Origin: Gossypium raimondii
Taxonomy: Eukaryota > Streptophyta > Magnoliopsida > Malvales > Malvaceae
Length of the DNA stretch: 64,000 nt
Reading direction: 5' to 3'
Assembly: GCF_025698545.1 (NCBI RefSeq)
Contig: NC_068571.1
Span: forward strand, 11,554,160 to 11,618,159
This document shows positions 23,870 through 36,859 of this stretch, one piece after another. The first letter of the stretch is position 1. Each line of letters begins with the position of its first letter. The notes under the pieces were generated by a model. That model was given only the letters and a program-made list of their open reading frames with translations. It was not told the DNA's origin and ran no database searches. The position numbers and the translations under genes are program-made.

Positions 23870-25480
23870 AACTTACCATTTAAAACAACCAACATTAACA
23901 TTTAAATAGCTAATTAATAATAATATTCAATAAAATTAAATATAAAGTAACTATAGTGAATTCTTAAATTAATATTCTATAAATCACTTACCAATTCATT
24001 GCTATGACCATTTACCATTTAAATTATTATCCCAATTGTAGATTCAATAGAACACATAGGATATGCAAATTGAACATTGAATCAATTGCACAAATGTGCA
24101 TACACTATCTTACACCAAAGTGTAAAAATTAAAGAACTGCATCGAAGTGTCATTGTCACTAGAACCGAAGTGTGAAATTACTGAATTGCACTGAAGTGCC
24201 ATTATCACTAGCGCGCATAGAAATTTCCTAATGACATGTCATCTATATCCTACTAGTTCATATCTTGTCAAAATGGGCATTCATACGTTAAATTCACTAC
24301 ATTTACTCAATAATTAAAAATAATTTAAACTTCACACCTATACAATCTCGTCCCTTCTTATTATAATTTCAATACACCAAATCTATTCATTTTGTAATTA
24401 AAATCCAATTCATATTTTCACTACTCATTCATCAACTTACATATATATATATATATATATATATTAAATTAGCATATTCACATACAAAAAATCATATAAC
24501 CATTTTAATATGACTTACACTTAGGTTAAGTTAGGTAAAATAAAATTCTTGAAGTAGTTACAATCAAGTGTTTGGATGAGCTCTTTCTTCTTTCTGCACT
24601 CTTTTGCTACTTCTTTTCCATTATCAAGACCTTGTCGATCACATCTCTTCTCTCTCTTTATTAACATATCATACATATACACAAGATTTAATATCAAAAC
24701 AATAATCAAATATAATTTCCATGCACTTTTAATGAAATAAACATGAAATCCTTAAAGAAACTCATCGTCCTTACCTTGAACTATTACCCAAATCCCTAAC
24801 TTCACTTTTCTCTTTCCTTCAATGTGAACACCAATTAACTTTACAAGAAACATAGCTTTCTATGAGATTGCTCTATTGATTTCACTAAAAAACCATGAAA
24901 TAATTTGAACTTTTTGAGCTTGAGAAGGCTAGAAATGATGGAAAGGACTAGAATGAAAAAAAAAATTGGCTTCAAAAAGAAATGAGAGTGACGTAAAGAT
25001 GGAGAGAATAAAAAAAGAAGTATATTTCTACATCCTTCTACTTAATAAATAAAGAAATAAAATCTATCCATCATCATTTCAAGTTTAATAGCCACAATTT
25101 TATTCCCAATTTCCAACAGTTCACAACTTTCCAACAAATATATAAGTTTGTTTTTAAAATTTTGGAAAAGACTATTTTACCCTTCATCAATCTCTACAAT
25201 TCCATCTTTGCTTCATGACACTCTTAATGGTATAGTTACACTTCTAGTCCTTCCTCTTTATCACTTCACTTCAATTTAATCATTCTTATTTTTAATTCTC
25301 ACACTTTTGCCCCAACATTTTTCACACTATTACAATTTAGTCAATACCTCAAATTAAATTCTTTTTAATTTTCTATGGCATCCAACTACCTTCTCTACTA
25401 ATCACACATAATTCCTATTTTATTTATTTCATAGTTTCTAACTCTTTGTGTTAGGAAAGTTACAACTACCTTCTACAAAT
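23870..25480 (-). repeat. Gypsy LTR fragment with GCAC/GTGC hairpins
   Basis: Composition and word order resemble the other minus-oriented gypsy LTRs. Hairpins: TGCAC-AAAT-GTGCA (24087-24100), ACAC-CAAA-GTGT (24112-24123) and GCAC-TGAA-GTGC (24188-24199), with degenerate copies between. An (AT)n tract lies at about 24440-24465. Ends are not defined. Confidence 0.45.
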
Positions 25481-26985
25481 GTATTACTTCTTCAAAAGAA
25501 TCATTATTCAATCTCTAATTAATTTCCATTAAGAAAGTTTTTCCAAGTCAAACACCTAACAATTAAAGAAAGTAGTGTTAAAAAGTTGGACCCCAATTAC
25601 AACAACAAAATCTCAACCTTTGGAATTTTGTTCCATCTTTAATTAAGGGTTATGATTTGGTGTATTGCTTCTAAAAAGAAAAAGTTCAACAATAAAAATT
25701 AGATGATTAAAATGGGTTGATTAAGAATGTTAATTTTTATTTATCCATTAATCTAGATCTTAACTCATCTATTAATTTAAAATCTACACCCAATTCTCTT
25801 AACATAGCCAAAGACCATACTAGTTAATATATATTAATTTTATTCAGGATTATCTTAAATTTCATTTAGATTTGGTTAAAATAAATTATGATTAATTTTA
25901 CTCAATGATGTAGCTGCTACAAGTTATTCTCATTCACAGTACATTGAGAGTATATATTATGGATTAGTTTGTGATATATTCGTTGAGTATTGTCACATAT
26001 ATCATTTTAATATTTTATTATATCTTTATAGAATATTTGTCAACCTCTTATTTTTACCGATAATGTACTAAATATTTTCTCATATATAGATATATTCAAA
26101 ATTATAAATAAAATAAATTTAAATGTTTTAAAGAGATATTTTAAAATTTATTTAAAGATAACATAGTCAACAAATTTTTATTATAAAAATATCAATAATC
26201 AAAGCTTCTGGTACAGTGAATGAAAGTGAAAAGGCAAATTAAGTAATATGAAATGTTTAAAATTAAAGATAAAATGTATAATATAATTTTTTAAATTTAA
26301 AATTTATATTTATCAAACAATTTAATTATATTCCATAATTAATTTTAAGTGATATATCAAATACTTTTAAGATTTAAATTCAATACTTAAATTTTTAGTT
26401 TACTAAACAACACTTAAATTTAAATTTATTATCACTTTTACAATCCATTGAAAATTTAAATCAATTGAAAATTAATATTTTCAATACTTTAATTTTTATG
26501 ATATTTGATAATTAAAAATAAAAATAATCTAATAGAATTTTTCTATAAAAAGTAGGTAAGAGCTACTGATTTTTCGCCACTTATTTTCAGTTTATCATAA
26601 AAAACCTCATATTTAAATCTATTAAAATTGTTAAATGAAAACTATTAATTTATAATAAAAAAAACCATATATACTAAAGAAAATTGACTTAAAACCGTGA
26701 TTTGAAACCACATTGATTATTGAAACGCATTGTGGTAAAATCAAACGTTTGACCTTCCCTGAAATTGAGTTGAAGAAATGTATGGTATAGTGTAGGTTGG
26801 CAAGCAAGCACAAAGTAAGTAGCTCCGCCTGCAACTTAATGGAAGAAATGTGAATGAAGAAAGTGGAAATATCAACTTTGTTGAATTCCCATACCTTCTT
26901 TGACTTCATCACCGTTCTCCGGCTAAGGCCTAAATTGCCATTGCTTCTCCACAATCAGTTCCAGAGTCAGAGCTGTCTATCTCTA
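25480..26985. other. AT-rich intergenic region upstream of the polygalacturonase gene
   Basis: No transposon landmark or gene is recognised. A minus-strand open frame at 26631-26954 has no domain I know. This region presumably holds the promoter of the downstream gene. Confidence 0.5.
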
Positions 26986-26988
26986 GTT

Positions 26989-26995
26989 TATATAT
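26989..26995 (+). promoter_or_regulatory. Probable TATA box of the polygalacturonase gene
   Basis: TATATAT, in the context AGTTTATATATG, lies about 110 bp before the ATG at 27104. That leaves room for a 5' leader of roughly 80 bp. It is the best-placed TATA in the region. Confidence 0.55.
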
Positions 26996-27103
26996 GTTTG
27001 AACATCCATATCATTTCCCCCACGCTTTACTAGAAATATATATGCACTCCACCATTAAAGCATATTCAATCCAACAGTGTCTTTGCTAAAAATAAAGCTC
27101 AGA

Positions 27104-29193
27104 ATGTTCCTTAAACTCCATTGTCTCCCACTCTTCATTACATTATTCTCTTTGTCTTTGTCCTCCTGTCTAGGCAGTTACAAAGAGCATCCATTACACC
27201 CGAAACCCTATCATCCATATTTTCACACCTTTGGCGTTTCTAACAAACCAAACTACCCTACTCTAAACTCTGGAGACCTGTTCAACTATAACATTGAAAT
27301 TCGAACGAGTGCGCCCAAAATAGTGAATGTAGATGCTTTTGGAGCTAAAGCTAATGGAAGAGACGATTCTCAGGTGCCCTGTTCATAAGAAAAAAAAGGA
27401 TTATATTACTCCAATTTCTGTTTTTAATATTGTGTTGGTTGACATTTGTTTAGGCATTTAAGAAAGCTTGGAAGTATGCTTGTTCTTCTCAAGGAGCCAC
27501 TCTGGTTGTCCCTAAGAAGAAAGTTTATCATCTTAAGCCAATTGATTTCTCTGGACCCTGCAAATCTGCCATTTCATTGAATGTGAGTATTTGCACATTA
27601 TGCTGAATTGTTTATTGGAATAAATCAAGTTAATTGTTATTTTATTTAATATGGTAGATCCAGGGAACTATTAAAGCCACCGTGAATCACTCGGATTACG
27701 AAAGATATGATGGACGATGGCTTTACTTTGATAAAGTTCAAAATTTAAGAGTCGAAGGTGGAGGCATTATCAATGGAAATGGCAGAACATGGTGGGAAAA
27801 CTCCTGCAAAATCAACAAAGCCCTCGTATGACATGAATTTCGAATTAGCTTTTTTATCTTTTGGCATTAATAATAAAAAGTAAATAAAGGCTAATTCTAT
27901 GCTATTCATCTGTTTCATCATTTTGCAGCCCTGCAAGGAAGCGCCAACAGTGAGTTGACACATCCTTTCTCCTTTCTTAGGCTTTTTTTTTTTTGCCTCA
28001 ACTATCTGATTGTATGTATTATGATTTATGACTTGTATTTGCAGGCTGTGACCTTCAATGAATGCAATAACCTCTTAGTGGCAAGCCTACTGATAAAAAA
28101 TGCACAACAAATGCATCTTTCATTTAGAAAATGTGTGAATGTAAAAGCCTTTAATCTTTTGGTGAAGGCACCTGGACACAGCCCCAACACTGATGGAATT
28201 CATGTGACTGAAACCCAGAATATTAACATAAACAACTGTGTCATCGGAACAGGTAATCAAACACTAGTTAATTTAAACAATCCGGGACATCTGAATATCC
28301 CAATGTCCATGCTATGCTGCTCAATTTATCTAACTACTCCATTCAATTGCATTGAAGGTGATGATTGCATCTCTATAGTTAGCGGCTCCAAAAACGTTCG
28401 CGCCACCGGTATAACTTGTGGACCAGGCCATGGAATCAGGTGGAAAATCAACGCAAACTTTAACCTAATTAACTCATTCTACTTCCATGAGTAAATTTAC
28501 CAATAATTTGTTACTGTTTGCAGCATTGGGAGCTTAGGAGCTAGAAAATCTGCAGCTTATGTGTCCAATGTATTAGTGAATAATACAATACTCTCAGGAA
28601 CCACCAACGGAGTGAGAATAAAAACTTGGCAGGTAACAGCTTTCTTTTAAGTGCGTACCATCTTTGTTGTCGTAAATTAAATTGCATTAGTATATGTTAT
28701 ATATGGTTTCAAATTTCAGATGACAGTAGTGATCACTAGGTGTGACTTGTGTTGTTGTTAGGGAGGATCAGGGTATGCCAGAAACATCAGATTCCAAAAT
28801 ATTGTGATGTACAACGTCAGCAATCCCATAATTATTGATCAGAACTATTGTGATCAACAAAAACCATGCCCCAAACAGGTAAAAACCGAGGCCTTCATTA
28901 TCAGTTAACTCCTTTCTTTCACCTTCGATCAGATTTATATATATTATATAAATGCTGATCAGGTGTCTGCGGTGCGAGTGAGCAATGTGCTTTACAAAAA
29001 CATAAGAGGAACAAGTGCGTCTAGAGTAGCCATGAAGTTTGATTGTAGCAAAAGCTTTCCTTGTCGAGGAATTTTCTTGCAAGATGTAGCTTTAAGACCC
29101 CAAGAAGAAGAACAAGAAGATATTGCGAAAGCTTCATGTGCTAATGTTAGATTATCTTATCGAGGGAATGTTTCTCCACCTTGCTCATCTTAA
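27104..29193 (+). CDS. Polygalacturonase (glycoside hydrolase family 28), nine exons
   Basis: Spliced as 27104-27373, 27454-27582, 27658-27825, 27929-27949, 28045-28252, 28358-28439, 28524-28632, 28762-28878 and 28963-29193, this encodes 444 residues, normal for plant GH28. All eight introns are GT-AG, 75-129 bp. Residues 1-24 look like a signal peptide, so the product is probably secreted to the cell wall to hydrolyse homogalacturonan. All four family motifs are intact: NTDGIH (244-249), GDDC (266-269, catalytic aspartates), GHGISIGS (289-296) and RIKTW (324-328). I chose the ATG at 27104 because it directly precedes the hydrophobic leader. The general look ([18 protein letters not shown]) is of the ADPG/QRT2-like clade linked to abscission and cell separation; that placement is inference. 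No stop or frameshift was seen. It is the only intact protein gene in the window. Confidence 0.92.
27929..27949 (+). other. 21-bp microexon of the polygalacturonase gene
   Basis: Exon 4 encodes only PCKEAPT. It is bounded by TTTTGCAG before and GTGAGT after, and both joins keep phase 0. Including it links [12 protein letters not shown] to the AVTFNECNN block, as the family requires. Confidence 0.85.
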
Positions 29194-29265
29194 TAAAATT
29201 CAGGAGGATAATTATGGTTTTGGTTTTGGTTCATTTTACTTTTGTAAATAAACACTATCAAATAT
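29192..29265 (+). terminator. Likely 3' UTR and polyadenylation signals
   Basis: AATAAAA overlaps or follows the stop codon (about 29192), and GTAAATAAACAC lies near 29245. Either could serve; the second is better spaced from the stop. Confidence 0.45.
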
Positions 29266-29529
29266 ATATATGCAATGTTTTATTACATTTACACCTACAT
29301 GTTTAACTTAATTTAGTTGATGTTCTTTATGCCTTCTTATTTATTTTATGCAAGTCGAATAAAGATCAATCATGAGTTTGGTGTTGAAACAATGTTCCAT
29401 TAGAAGTTTGACTTTTACAAATTACAATTATCACAAATATCTACTCTTCAATAACAAATATGCATATGTACCAAAAATAATAATAAATAGATAGGGAATA
29501 TGCACGAAATATAGTACCTTGACTTAGAC

Positions 29530-30870
29530 CCCCCTCGCTAGAACAATTGACCATTATAGAAACAAGGCAGCACACAACTTCATATAATTTCTTTAGGTCA
29601 ACTCCAACAATGCCCTAAGCTAATCTCTTCCACCCTATTATAACACTCATGGGGTAGGGAATTCAATGGCTGGAGCTCACGCCTAACCTCTCTTCCTTTA
29701 TAAATATCCTCCACCACTTGGGTAGAAAAAGAAGAAATCTAGATAATCCTTACTCTGCAAAAAATCCAACCCATTTTTTCTCTTAAAACCTCTAAGTTTA
29801 ACGGCTCTCCACGCCCCGTACAGTGTGAACCTCCGTAACAAGTCAAAGCCAACCTTTGTGTTGTAACAATTGGTGTCATTTTTGAGAACCTAGCAAAAAG
29901 TTATGCCTCTACCCTCTAAAGGCTATAACCATTAGGAGCAAGAAGGTCAGAGCACTCCCCATAACCCATACTGAAATAGGTTTGAGGAATGAGGGATTTT
30001 CTCATCCTTTTTTATTTGGTCTTTCGATCCAACAAAAAGAAAAAATATGGGCATAGTCTCGAAGAGGAAGATGACTATTGATCGACTGTAAAACAATATC
30101 GGAAGTATAAAGCGCAAAACTAGTTTTGTTGGTCTTAGCTCTAGGAATACACCCAAGAAGAGACTTGAAGGAATAAGTAGTCCAGGGAAGAAGAAGAAGA
30201 AGAAAATAGGTCAGAGGACGAAAGACAGTCCCTAAGGCAGCAATGCAACATTGATCTAAATGAACACTTTAACCATCGCTTTGCCTAGTGGAGAAAGGAC
30301 AAAGTCATGATGGGGCATCGCAACTATTATCGCCTAAAACATCTAAAAGGCGTACCCATTCCTTTTTGCCATTATACCCCTCTAAACACCTAAAAATGAG
30401 AAATTCTTAGCAAAAACATGGAAATATTAGGAACTTTGTCATCTGTGTAGTTTGATCCTTGAAAGAGTTAATCTATAATAGAATGCCTATATCACAACGA
30501 TATAGGTCATGCTACTGATGGTTGCTTTAGCTTAAGGGATGCCATCTAGGAGGCTATAAAGAAAGGGTAACTGGAAAAATTTGTAGAAAAGGCATGGCGT
30601 TCCCTATTGGGAGGGGCATGAAAAAGAGGGTCTCGACAAAGGATATCTTAGAAGTCTTAGAGTATTGATGCAAAAGAAGATGCAATCTTAAAACCTAGAC
30701 ATGTAATGGTCGACCCCTTAAGAGAACAAAAATTGAGAGGGAAAAAAAGCAACTAGGTTCCCTGCAAGAGCATCACTCTATGAAGCTGATGCATCAACTC
30801 CTCCATACGAGTGAAAGTTTTGCATGTAGAGCAACATGTGAAGATAAGAAGGGGCGTCAATTCTAAGTTT
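29530..30870 (+). pseudogene. Gypsy-type LTR and gag remnant
   Basis: About 29540-29865 has LTR character, with TTTATAAATATCC near 29698 as TATA. It is followed by a PBS-like AATTGGTGTCATTTTTGAGA near 29868. After it comes a purine-rich stretch with Lys/Arg/Glu-rich short frames that reads like a broken gag. No intact domain can be shown. Confidence 0.35.
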
Positions 30871-31700
30871 TGAAGTTTATTTAATTTAATCTAGTTTTGC
30901 GATTTAGACCCTAAACCAAAAATTAACTAGCCAACATTTTTATCAACCAACCACCTTAGATTTTAGTTACTCATCAGCATCTTCAAGCAAACATTACCCA
31001 ACATTCAAGAAAAATGTGCATCAAAGTAAACACAATAGAGAGTTGAGAAAAGCTTAGGCTTTCCTTGGAAAAAGCTTAAAGAAAATAACAATGACAACAA
31101 TAATGGTAAAGAAAAACACAAAAGATGGGATTTTATATTAAATCAAAGCTGAGTTATATTAAAGCTAAGGATTAAACTGAAAATACAAAAGAGTTTGAAG
31201 CACTAAACAAATAAATAAAACTAAGCTACAATAACAACTAACTTAAGTAACTATCGTTAACACTAAAGAAAACCAAAAAAGTTTCAAAACTAAACCCTAG
31301 GAACTTTTAGAAGACAACTACAACCCTAAAAGATGAAAGGAAATGTAAAAAAATGTGAGCGTTCTCCTTTTTATCCAGCCAAAATTTGGCATTTTCAACA
31401 AATTACAGACCCAATTTTTGTGACTAAAATTCCCCTAAATGTCTAATTTTGATTGGTGTTGAGGTTGGATAAGAACTTCTTTTGCAGTAATCTTTTGTCT
31501 CTGCATGATAATGGTATCGAGATGTCCACGACAGTCTTGCAATGGGGGGTCCTAAGGTGTCTCGATATAGAGATGCCCATCCTTGGTATCGCGATATCAC
31601 TAGAGCTTGTCTTAATTCTCTTCATTTTAACATTGTCAGGGGTATCACAACTTCCATGCTTCAGTATCGCGATACCCCCATTCTGAGTGATGCTTTCTTT
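30870..31700. repeat. Unassigned repeat with GGTATCGCGATACC-type palindromes
   Basis: The region contains TTGGTATCGCGATATCA near 31585-31600, CAGTATCGCGATACCCC near 31665-31681, and looser relatives around 31513 and 31560. The surrounding sequence looks like LTR or leader DNA but has no clear ends. Overlapping open frames on both strands at 31443-31686 are by-products of the palindromes. Confidence 0.4.
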
Positions 31701-31719
31701 ACGTTCGGGCCATGATCAA

Positions 31720-32938
31720 CTCTCTAAATGTTTCAATTCAATTTCATGTCAACTATCAAATATTAATCGAATCAAGAAATTTCTATTCTATTCAATTTAG
31801 TCCTTGTATTAATAATCAATCTCAAATATATCAATTCAACTCAAATAACCATCAATGGCTAACCTCAACTCCATATAATTGTAGAATGAAATGAACATGC
31901 AGAAAATAAATGGTTCCTGAATCATAGAAATACAAATCGAAATTACGAGCTACTCGTTACGACTTTGGATCTTCCTTTCCCTCTCGACGAATCCAGGTCG
32001 ACCTTAGATATGGATTGACATAAAACATATAACACTATCAATTATCAAGCAACTCATAATCAATTATCAATTTATACAAGTTTTTCAATTTATTCAATTT
32101 AGTCCCTAAAACCGGGACAAGCATAACTTTTGATCCAAACCTTCGAATTAAAATCCGATTTCACATTTACTCATTAGGGACCTTCTATTTTCTATTCCTA
32201 CAGAAATTTCTTAACATTTCTGTATTTTATTCAATTCGACCATTAATATACAAAACTCATAATCAAGTTTTACAATTTAGTCATTTTCATAATTTAAGCT
32301 TAAAATCTATCATTTTCACACCAAATTCATTCAATTCTGAAAACTTTCTAAATCTTGATAGTTTTACAAATTAGTATATGAACTAGTTAGATCAAGCTCC
32401 CATGATCTCAAATCTATAAAAAAAAAAAAAAAAAACTTAAATGAACATACCAATTTATAGCCGAAACTTCAAGCTTGAAGGCCGATTAGCTCAAAAATGG
32501 TGGACGGTTTTGGTAAGGAAGAAGAGAGGATATGTCTTCTCTTTCTTTCCACCCATTTCATTATATTATACATAAATTAATGTTTAATTAGTTTTAATTA
32601 ATAATATTTTAACTAAATAAATTCTTAAATTACTTAAATTAAACCACATGCATGACCGTTAACTATCTATTGATTTTTCATGGTGTAATTGTTGTTTTAG
32701 ACTTTTATCCTGAAAGCAATTTTCTAATAAAAAATTATAGTAATTAAAATTTTATAATTTAGTCATTGAACCTTAATCATTCACTAGTTCGATTAAATTA
32801 TTTATTTAAAATTCAATTCATCAATACAATAGTTCGTAAACATCTCTATTTAATATTTACGAACCCGGTTTACAAAAACGAAGTCTCAAAATAGCATTTT
32901 CCGTAACATTGGAAACTAAGCCATTACAGTAACAATAT
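31720..32938 (-). mobile_element. Truncated gypsy LTR
   Basis: The right part (CCGGTTTACAAAAACG, CGTAACATTGGAAAC, then CCATTACA at 32938) matches the usual end of the minus-oriented gypsy LTRs here. The left end is missing. A 19-bp A tract lies at about 32418. Confidence 0.5.
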
Positions 32939-33180
32939 TACTAATATTATTTCATGAACAAATCATTTAAATCAAGAGGTTATTCAGTATTTTTACTGAA
33001 TTTATTAATTCCTTACTTCACGCTTTTAACATAAATTGTTATCAGAAATTGACTTATGACTTATCTTTCTTTAACACTTATTTAGTTAGTTTTATTATGT
33101 TTTATTGATATATTGAGATGATAAATTTATAATTCTACTGTTAAAAACTTATGTTTGTCTGCTTGGACTGTGGTGGCAGC

Positions 33181-33729
33181 AATCAAGCGTAAAAGAGAAA
33201 CCGACTCTTTTGGTCAGGAAATCACGTTGTTATTTACAAGACATTGCGGACGTCTTAAAATTTCACGGTCGACTGCTTCTTATATATTTTTTCCTTAAGC
33301 TTAAGCAACATGGAATTTCTTCTTTTGAGAATTGCATGGCTACATCTATATACCAAATGTGGCCAGAAAGAAGCATAAGAATTTACTCAAATGGAGAATC
33401 TTGCAGTTGATAGGTTGTATAGTTAATCAAAACATATGATACAATTAATTAAAGAAGATGCTGAAGGCAGGTTAAAAGGGTTCCGAATTTCTATATTTCA
33501 AATTAGTAATATGTATATGTATTGCATGTTTGCTCTCTAATACCTCGGATTTGCTACTTCTTCTTTTTTTTTATATATATATATATATAAAATCAGTAGT
33601 TAAAGGTTAATTTATCATTATGCCAAAGAAATTTTTTCTTTGGAAAAATTGGACTAATATTCTGAAAATGAGAACAGTAAGTCATTGGAAGCTTCAACAA
33701 CTCAAAAGGAGCACCCCAAGCATTGAAAA
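33181..33729 (+). other. Possible remnant of a host gene next to the CACTA element
   Basis: After a possible acceptor (GTGGTGGCAG at 33180) there is an open stretch beginning AAIKRKRETDSFGQE. A second open stretch from the ATG at 33620 runs into the CACTA insertion at 33730. Removing the element and one AAA duplicate would continue the frame for a few codons to a stop (SIEKLLGWHK). I do not recognise the protein, and the frames are short, so this could be chance. Confidence 0.25.
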
Positions 33730-33769
33730 CACTACACCAAAACAGGCTTTTAGCAGCACTTTTTTAGGC

Positions 33770-34120
33770 CTTTAGCGGCGCTTTTTAGCGCCGCAAATAA
33801 AAAATGCCGCTAATGACTGCGTCGCTAACTTTAGCGGCGTTTTTAGAAATAAATGCCGCTAAAGACCAAGACCTTTAGCGGCGCTTTCACCACAAACGCC
33901 GCTAAAGGTCATGGTCTTTAGCGGCGCTTCTCCAACAAACGCCGCTAAAGACCCTGATCTTTAGTTGCGCTTCTCCAGAAAACACCGCTAAAGACCCTGA
34001 TCGTTAGCGGCGCCTTTCCAACAAACGCCGCTGAAGACCATGATCTTTAGCGGCGCTTTTCCCACAAACGCCACTAAAGACTATGACATTTAGTGGCGTT
34101 TTTTTTAAAAACGCCACTAA
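33770..34120. repeat. Left subterminal repeats of the CACTA element
   Basis: Paired words TTTAGCGGCG and CGCCGCTAAA recur at least six times, each pair forming a hairpin with an A/C-rich or T-rich loop. Such subterminal repeats are the expected binding sites for CACTA transposase-associated proteins. Some copies have lost a CpG (TTTAGTGGCG), in keeping with methylation decay. Confidence 0.85.
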
Positions 34121-34472
34121 TTTTGGCAGATTTGTAAAAGAAATTTTTTTATATTTTCATCACTCCTGTAAAAACAAATTAGAAGAAACCAAATCTAAAC
34201 CAACCGAAAGCAATAAATATATATAATATTTAAAATTAAACGAATAATATATAATAAATATCAATAAATAAAATAACATTTGTATTATTCTTACAAAAAT
34301 GTTAAAAGTTAAAATGATAATTAAAAGTCAAAATTGAAGTATATTTACACGATAGTCTAAGACGGCGGCTGTTGCAACTACTGAAACATTTTCATCATAC
34401 TCAAGTCTTCTTTGAGTTTATCGTACTTTTACGCTACTCGCTTCCTCGCATTGCAGCCTCTGCTTCTCTCCG

Positions 34473-36792
34473 TCAGATTCGCTTTAAGTCTTTTTGGAGT
34501 TCTTCATACTTTCGTTGAACCTTAGCTTCTCTCGATGTTGCCTCCGCTTTAAGTTGTGTAATATGCTCAATTGTTGTCACTTGCATCTGAGCCATCTGGT
34601 CTCTTAACCACTGAACTTCAGCTTGAGCCTGGCTCCCCGAAGGCATGTATTGTTGCGAGCTGGATCCAAAATATTGGGATGGGTTAACAAAAGATCCTTG
34701 AAATCGAACCCGACCATACCTTTCAGGACCCAAAACTTCAATGATAATCCGGTTATCAATGTTGTCAATATGAACAGAACTATCACTGGAAGCAATCGCT
34801 TCGTACTCCGCCTTTTTATCCCTTAGTTTTTCCTAAAAAATAAATCACATAGTTAGGAACGCAATATATATTAAAAAAACAAATGCAACATAACTTAACA
34901 ATATTTACATTACAAGAAATGAAATAAACCATTAGAAAATAAACACTATAAATAATTAAAACAAGTCAAATTGTATTAAGCAAACATACCATAATTGTAC
35001 CGACAATGTTCTCGCAGACATTTTTCTCAATATGCATAACATCAAGATTGTGTCGTAAAAGGTGGTGCTCCCAATAAGGCAACTCAAAAAAATACTTCTT
35101 TTTTTCCACAAGTCCGCCTCATTAGGATCATCCTCTTCATCGGAGTCATCATCAGCTTCATCATTTGATCTTCTATTTCTTTGCGTGTTTGCCGGTTGGT
35201 TCATCTTCCCATAACTGAAATTCATATCTTCCAACATTAACAAGATTTTAGATCCACTTGTCTGCGAAGGAGCTTCTCTGAACTCTCCAGTACCGTCAAA
35301 TGCTGAACTCTGAAATCTAAATCTATGATTTTCCGGTAACCACCGATGGTGCCTCATGTAAGAGAACTTCTTCCCATTGTATAACCATTGCGAACATGTT
35401 TGTGCAACACAACAAGGACACGCATAACGACCCTTGGTACTCCAACCGGATAAATTGGCATAAGCGGGAAAGTCATTAATGGTCCACATCAAAGCTACAC
35501 GTAAATTAAAGTTCTCCTTTTTCATCACATCGTATGTCTCGACACCAGCCCATAATTATTTTAACTCTTTAATAAGTGGCTGTAAATAAATGTCGATATC
35601 ATTCCTAGGCCCTTTCTCTCCAGGGATAATCATAGATAAGATAAGGGAAGATTGCTTCATGCAAATCCACGGAGGTAGATTTTAAGGAATAAACACTACT
35701 GGCCAAGTACTGTACGCAGTACTCATGATCTTGTAAGGATTAAATCCATCAGATGCTAGGCCAAGCCACACTCCTAGGATCGCTTGCAAAGTTTGGAAAT
35801 TTATTGTCAAATGATTTCCAAGCTAAAGAATCTGCCGGATGCCTTAATAATCCATCATTGGTTTGTCCATCATGGTGCCATGTCATTGACTCCGCTGTCT
35901 TCGACGACATGAAAAGCCTTTGAAGCCTTGGTATCAGTGGAAAATACTGTAAAATCTTGACCGGCTTGTTTATTGGCTGTGCATCATCTTTTGTGTTTTT
36001 ATTTATCCAACGTGATTGGTCGCATACATGAAAGCACTGTTGGTTTCTCCGATCGCCCCAATACAACATGCAGTCATTCGGGCAACTATGGATTTTGTTG
36101 TACCCAAGACCTAAATCTTTTATCATTTTCTTCATATCTTTGCATGATTGAGGGATTTTTGCAAATGAAAACATCTCTCTTAAAAACTCTAACAGCATTG
36201 TCAAAGAGTTCCCGGTCCACCCTCCCAAACATTTTAACTGGAAAAGACGAATACAAAAAGACATTTTTGAGAATTTTGATCCCTCATATAGTTCTTCGTT
36301 CATCTCATTAAGTAGCGCGTAGAACTTCGCCGCTTCTCCATTCGGCTCTTCATGAGGTACACTTGTTCCCGGTTCGGTAAAAGCATTTGCACCAACATTA
36401 CAATCATCAGATGTCACAAAGTCGGCTGGGAACGACTAAAAACCATGACTGTGCATATTAAATGCATCCCCTAACATACCTTCAATGTCATCCCCTCCAA
36501 CGGGCTGATGGTAAGCATGACCAGGATAAGATACATCCATCGTTGAAGAAGAAGTACTAGGCGGACATTCTCCATGAAAAAACCATTGTTTATAACCCCG
36601 AACAAACCCATCAACAATTAGATACTCGTATACAACTTCACGATAATGCCAGTTTGTGTTGACACACTTGTTACACGGGAAAAGTATCATGTTCTCTTGG
36701 CTTGTATATTGAAATGCAAAATTTAGAAAACTCTGTACTCCATTTCGATAACCGTTGCTTACCCTTGACAAATTCATCCAAGACCGGTCCAT
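34473..36792 (-). pseudogene. CACTA transposase (TNP2-like), disabled
   Basis: Read from 36792 leftwards: an N-terminal transposase-associated domain (MDRSWMNL..., with the CNKCVN and WHYREVVYEYL blocks); a TAG stop at 36436-36438 with the frame continuing beyond it; a central region with the ACHNDC-like SCPNDCMLYWG motif; a frameshift near 35765 just before the LASDGFNP block; two TAA stops within the transposase core near 35680 and 35555; then the WTINDFPAYANLSGWSTKG block and a Cys pair. A C-terminal coiled-coil-like piece (34733-34473, Gln/Glu/Lys-rich) follows. The family is secure; the copy cannot make a full-length protein. Confidence 0.88.
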
Positions 36793-36859
36793 TTCTTAAT
36801 TCTTGAAGCCTGATCTTGACAATAAATCGCACGGGTTTAGGATTTAGGAATAAGTATAG

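Noticed and set aside
24440..24465. (AT)n tracts, also near 17090, 33575, 40255, 40413 and 45313
   Set aside because: Ordinary microsatellites, common in AT-rich plant DNA; no further meaning claimed.
26631..26954. 107-codon minus-strand frame upstream of the polygalacturonase gene
   Set aside because: No domain, no clear splice context, and hydrophobic low-complexity composition; probably chance.
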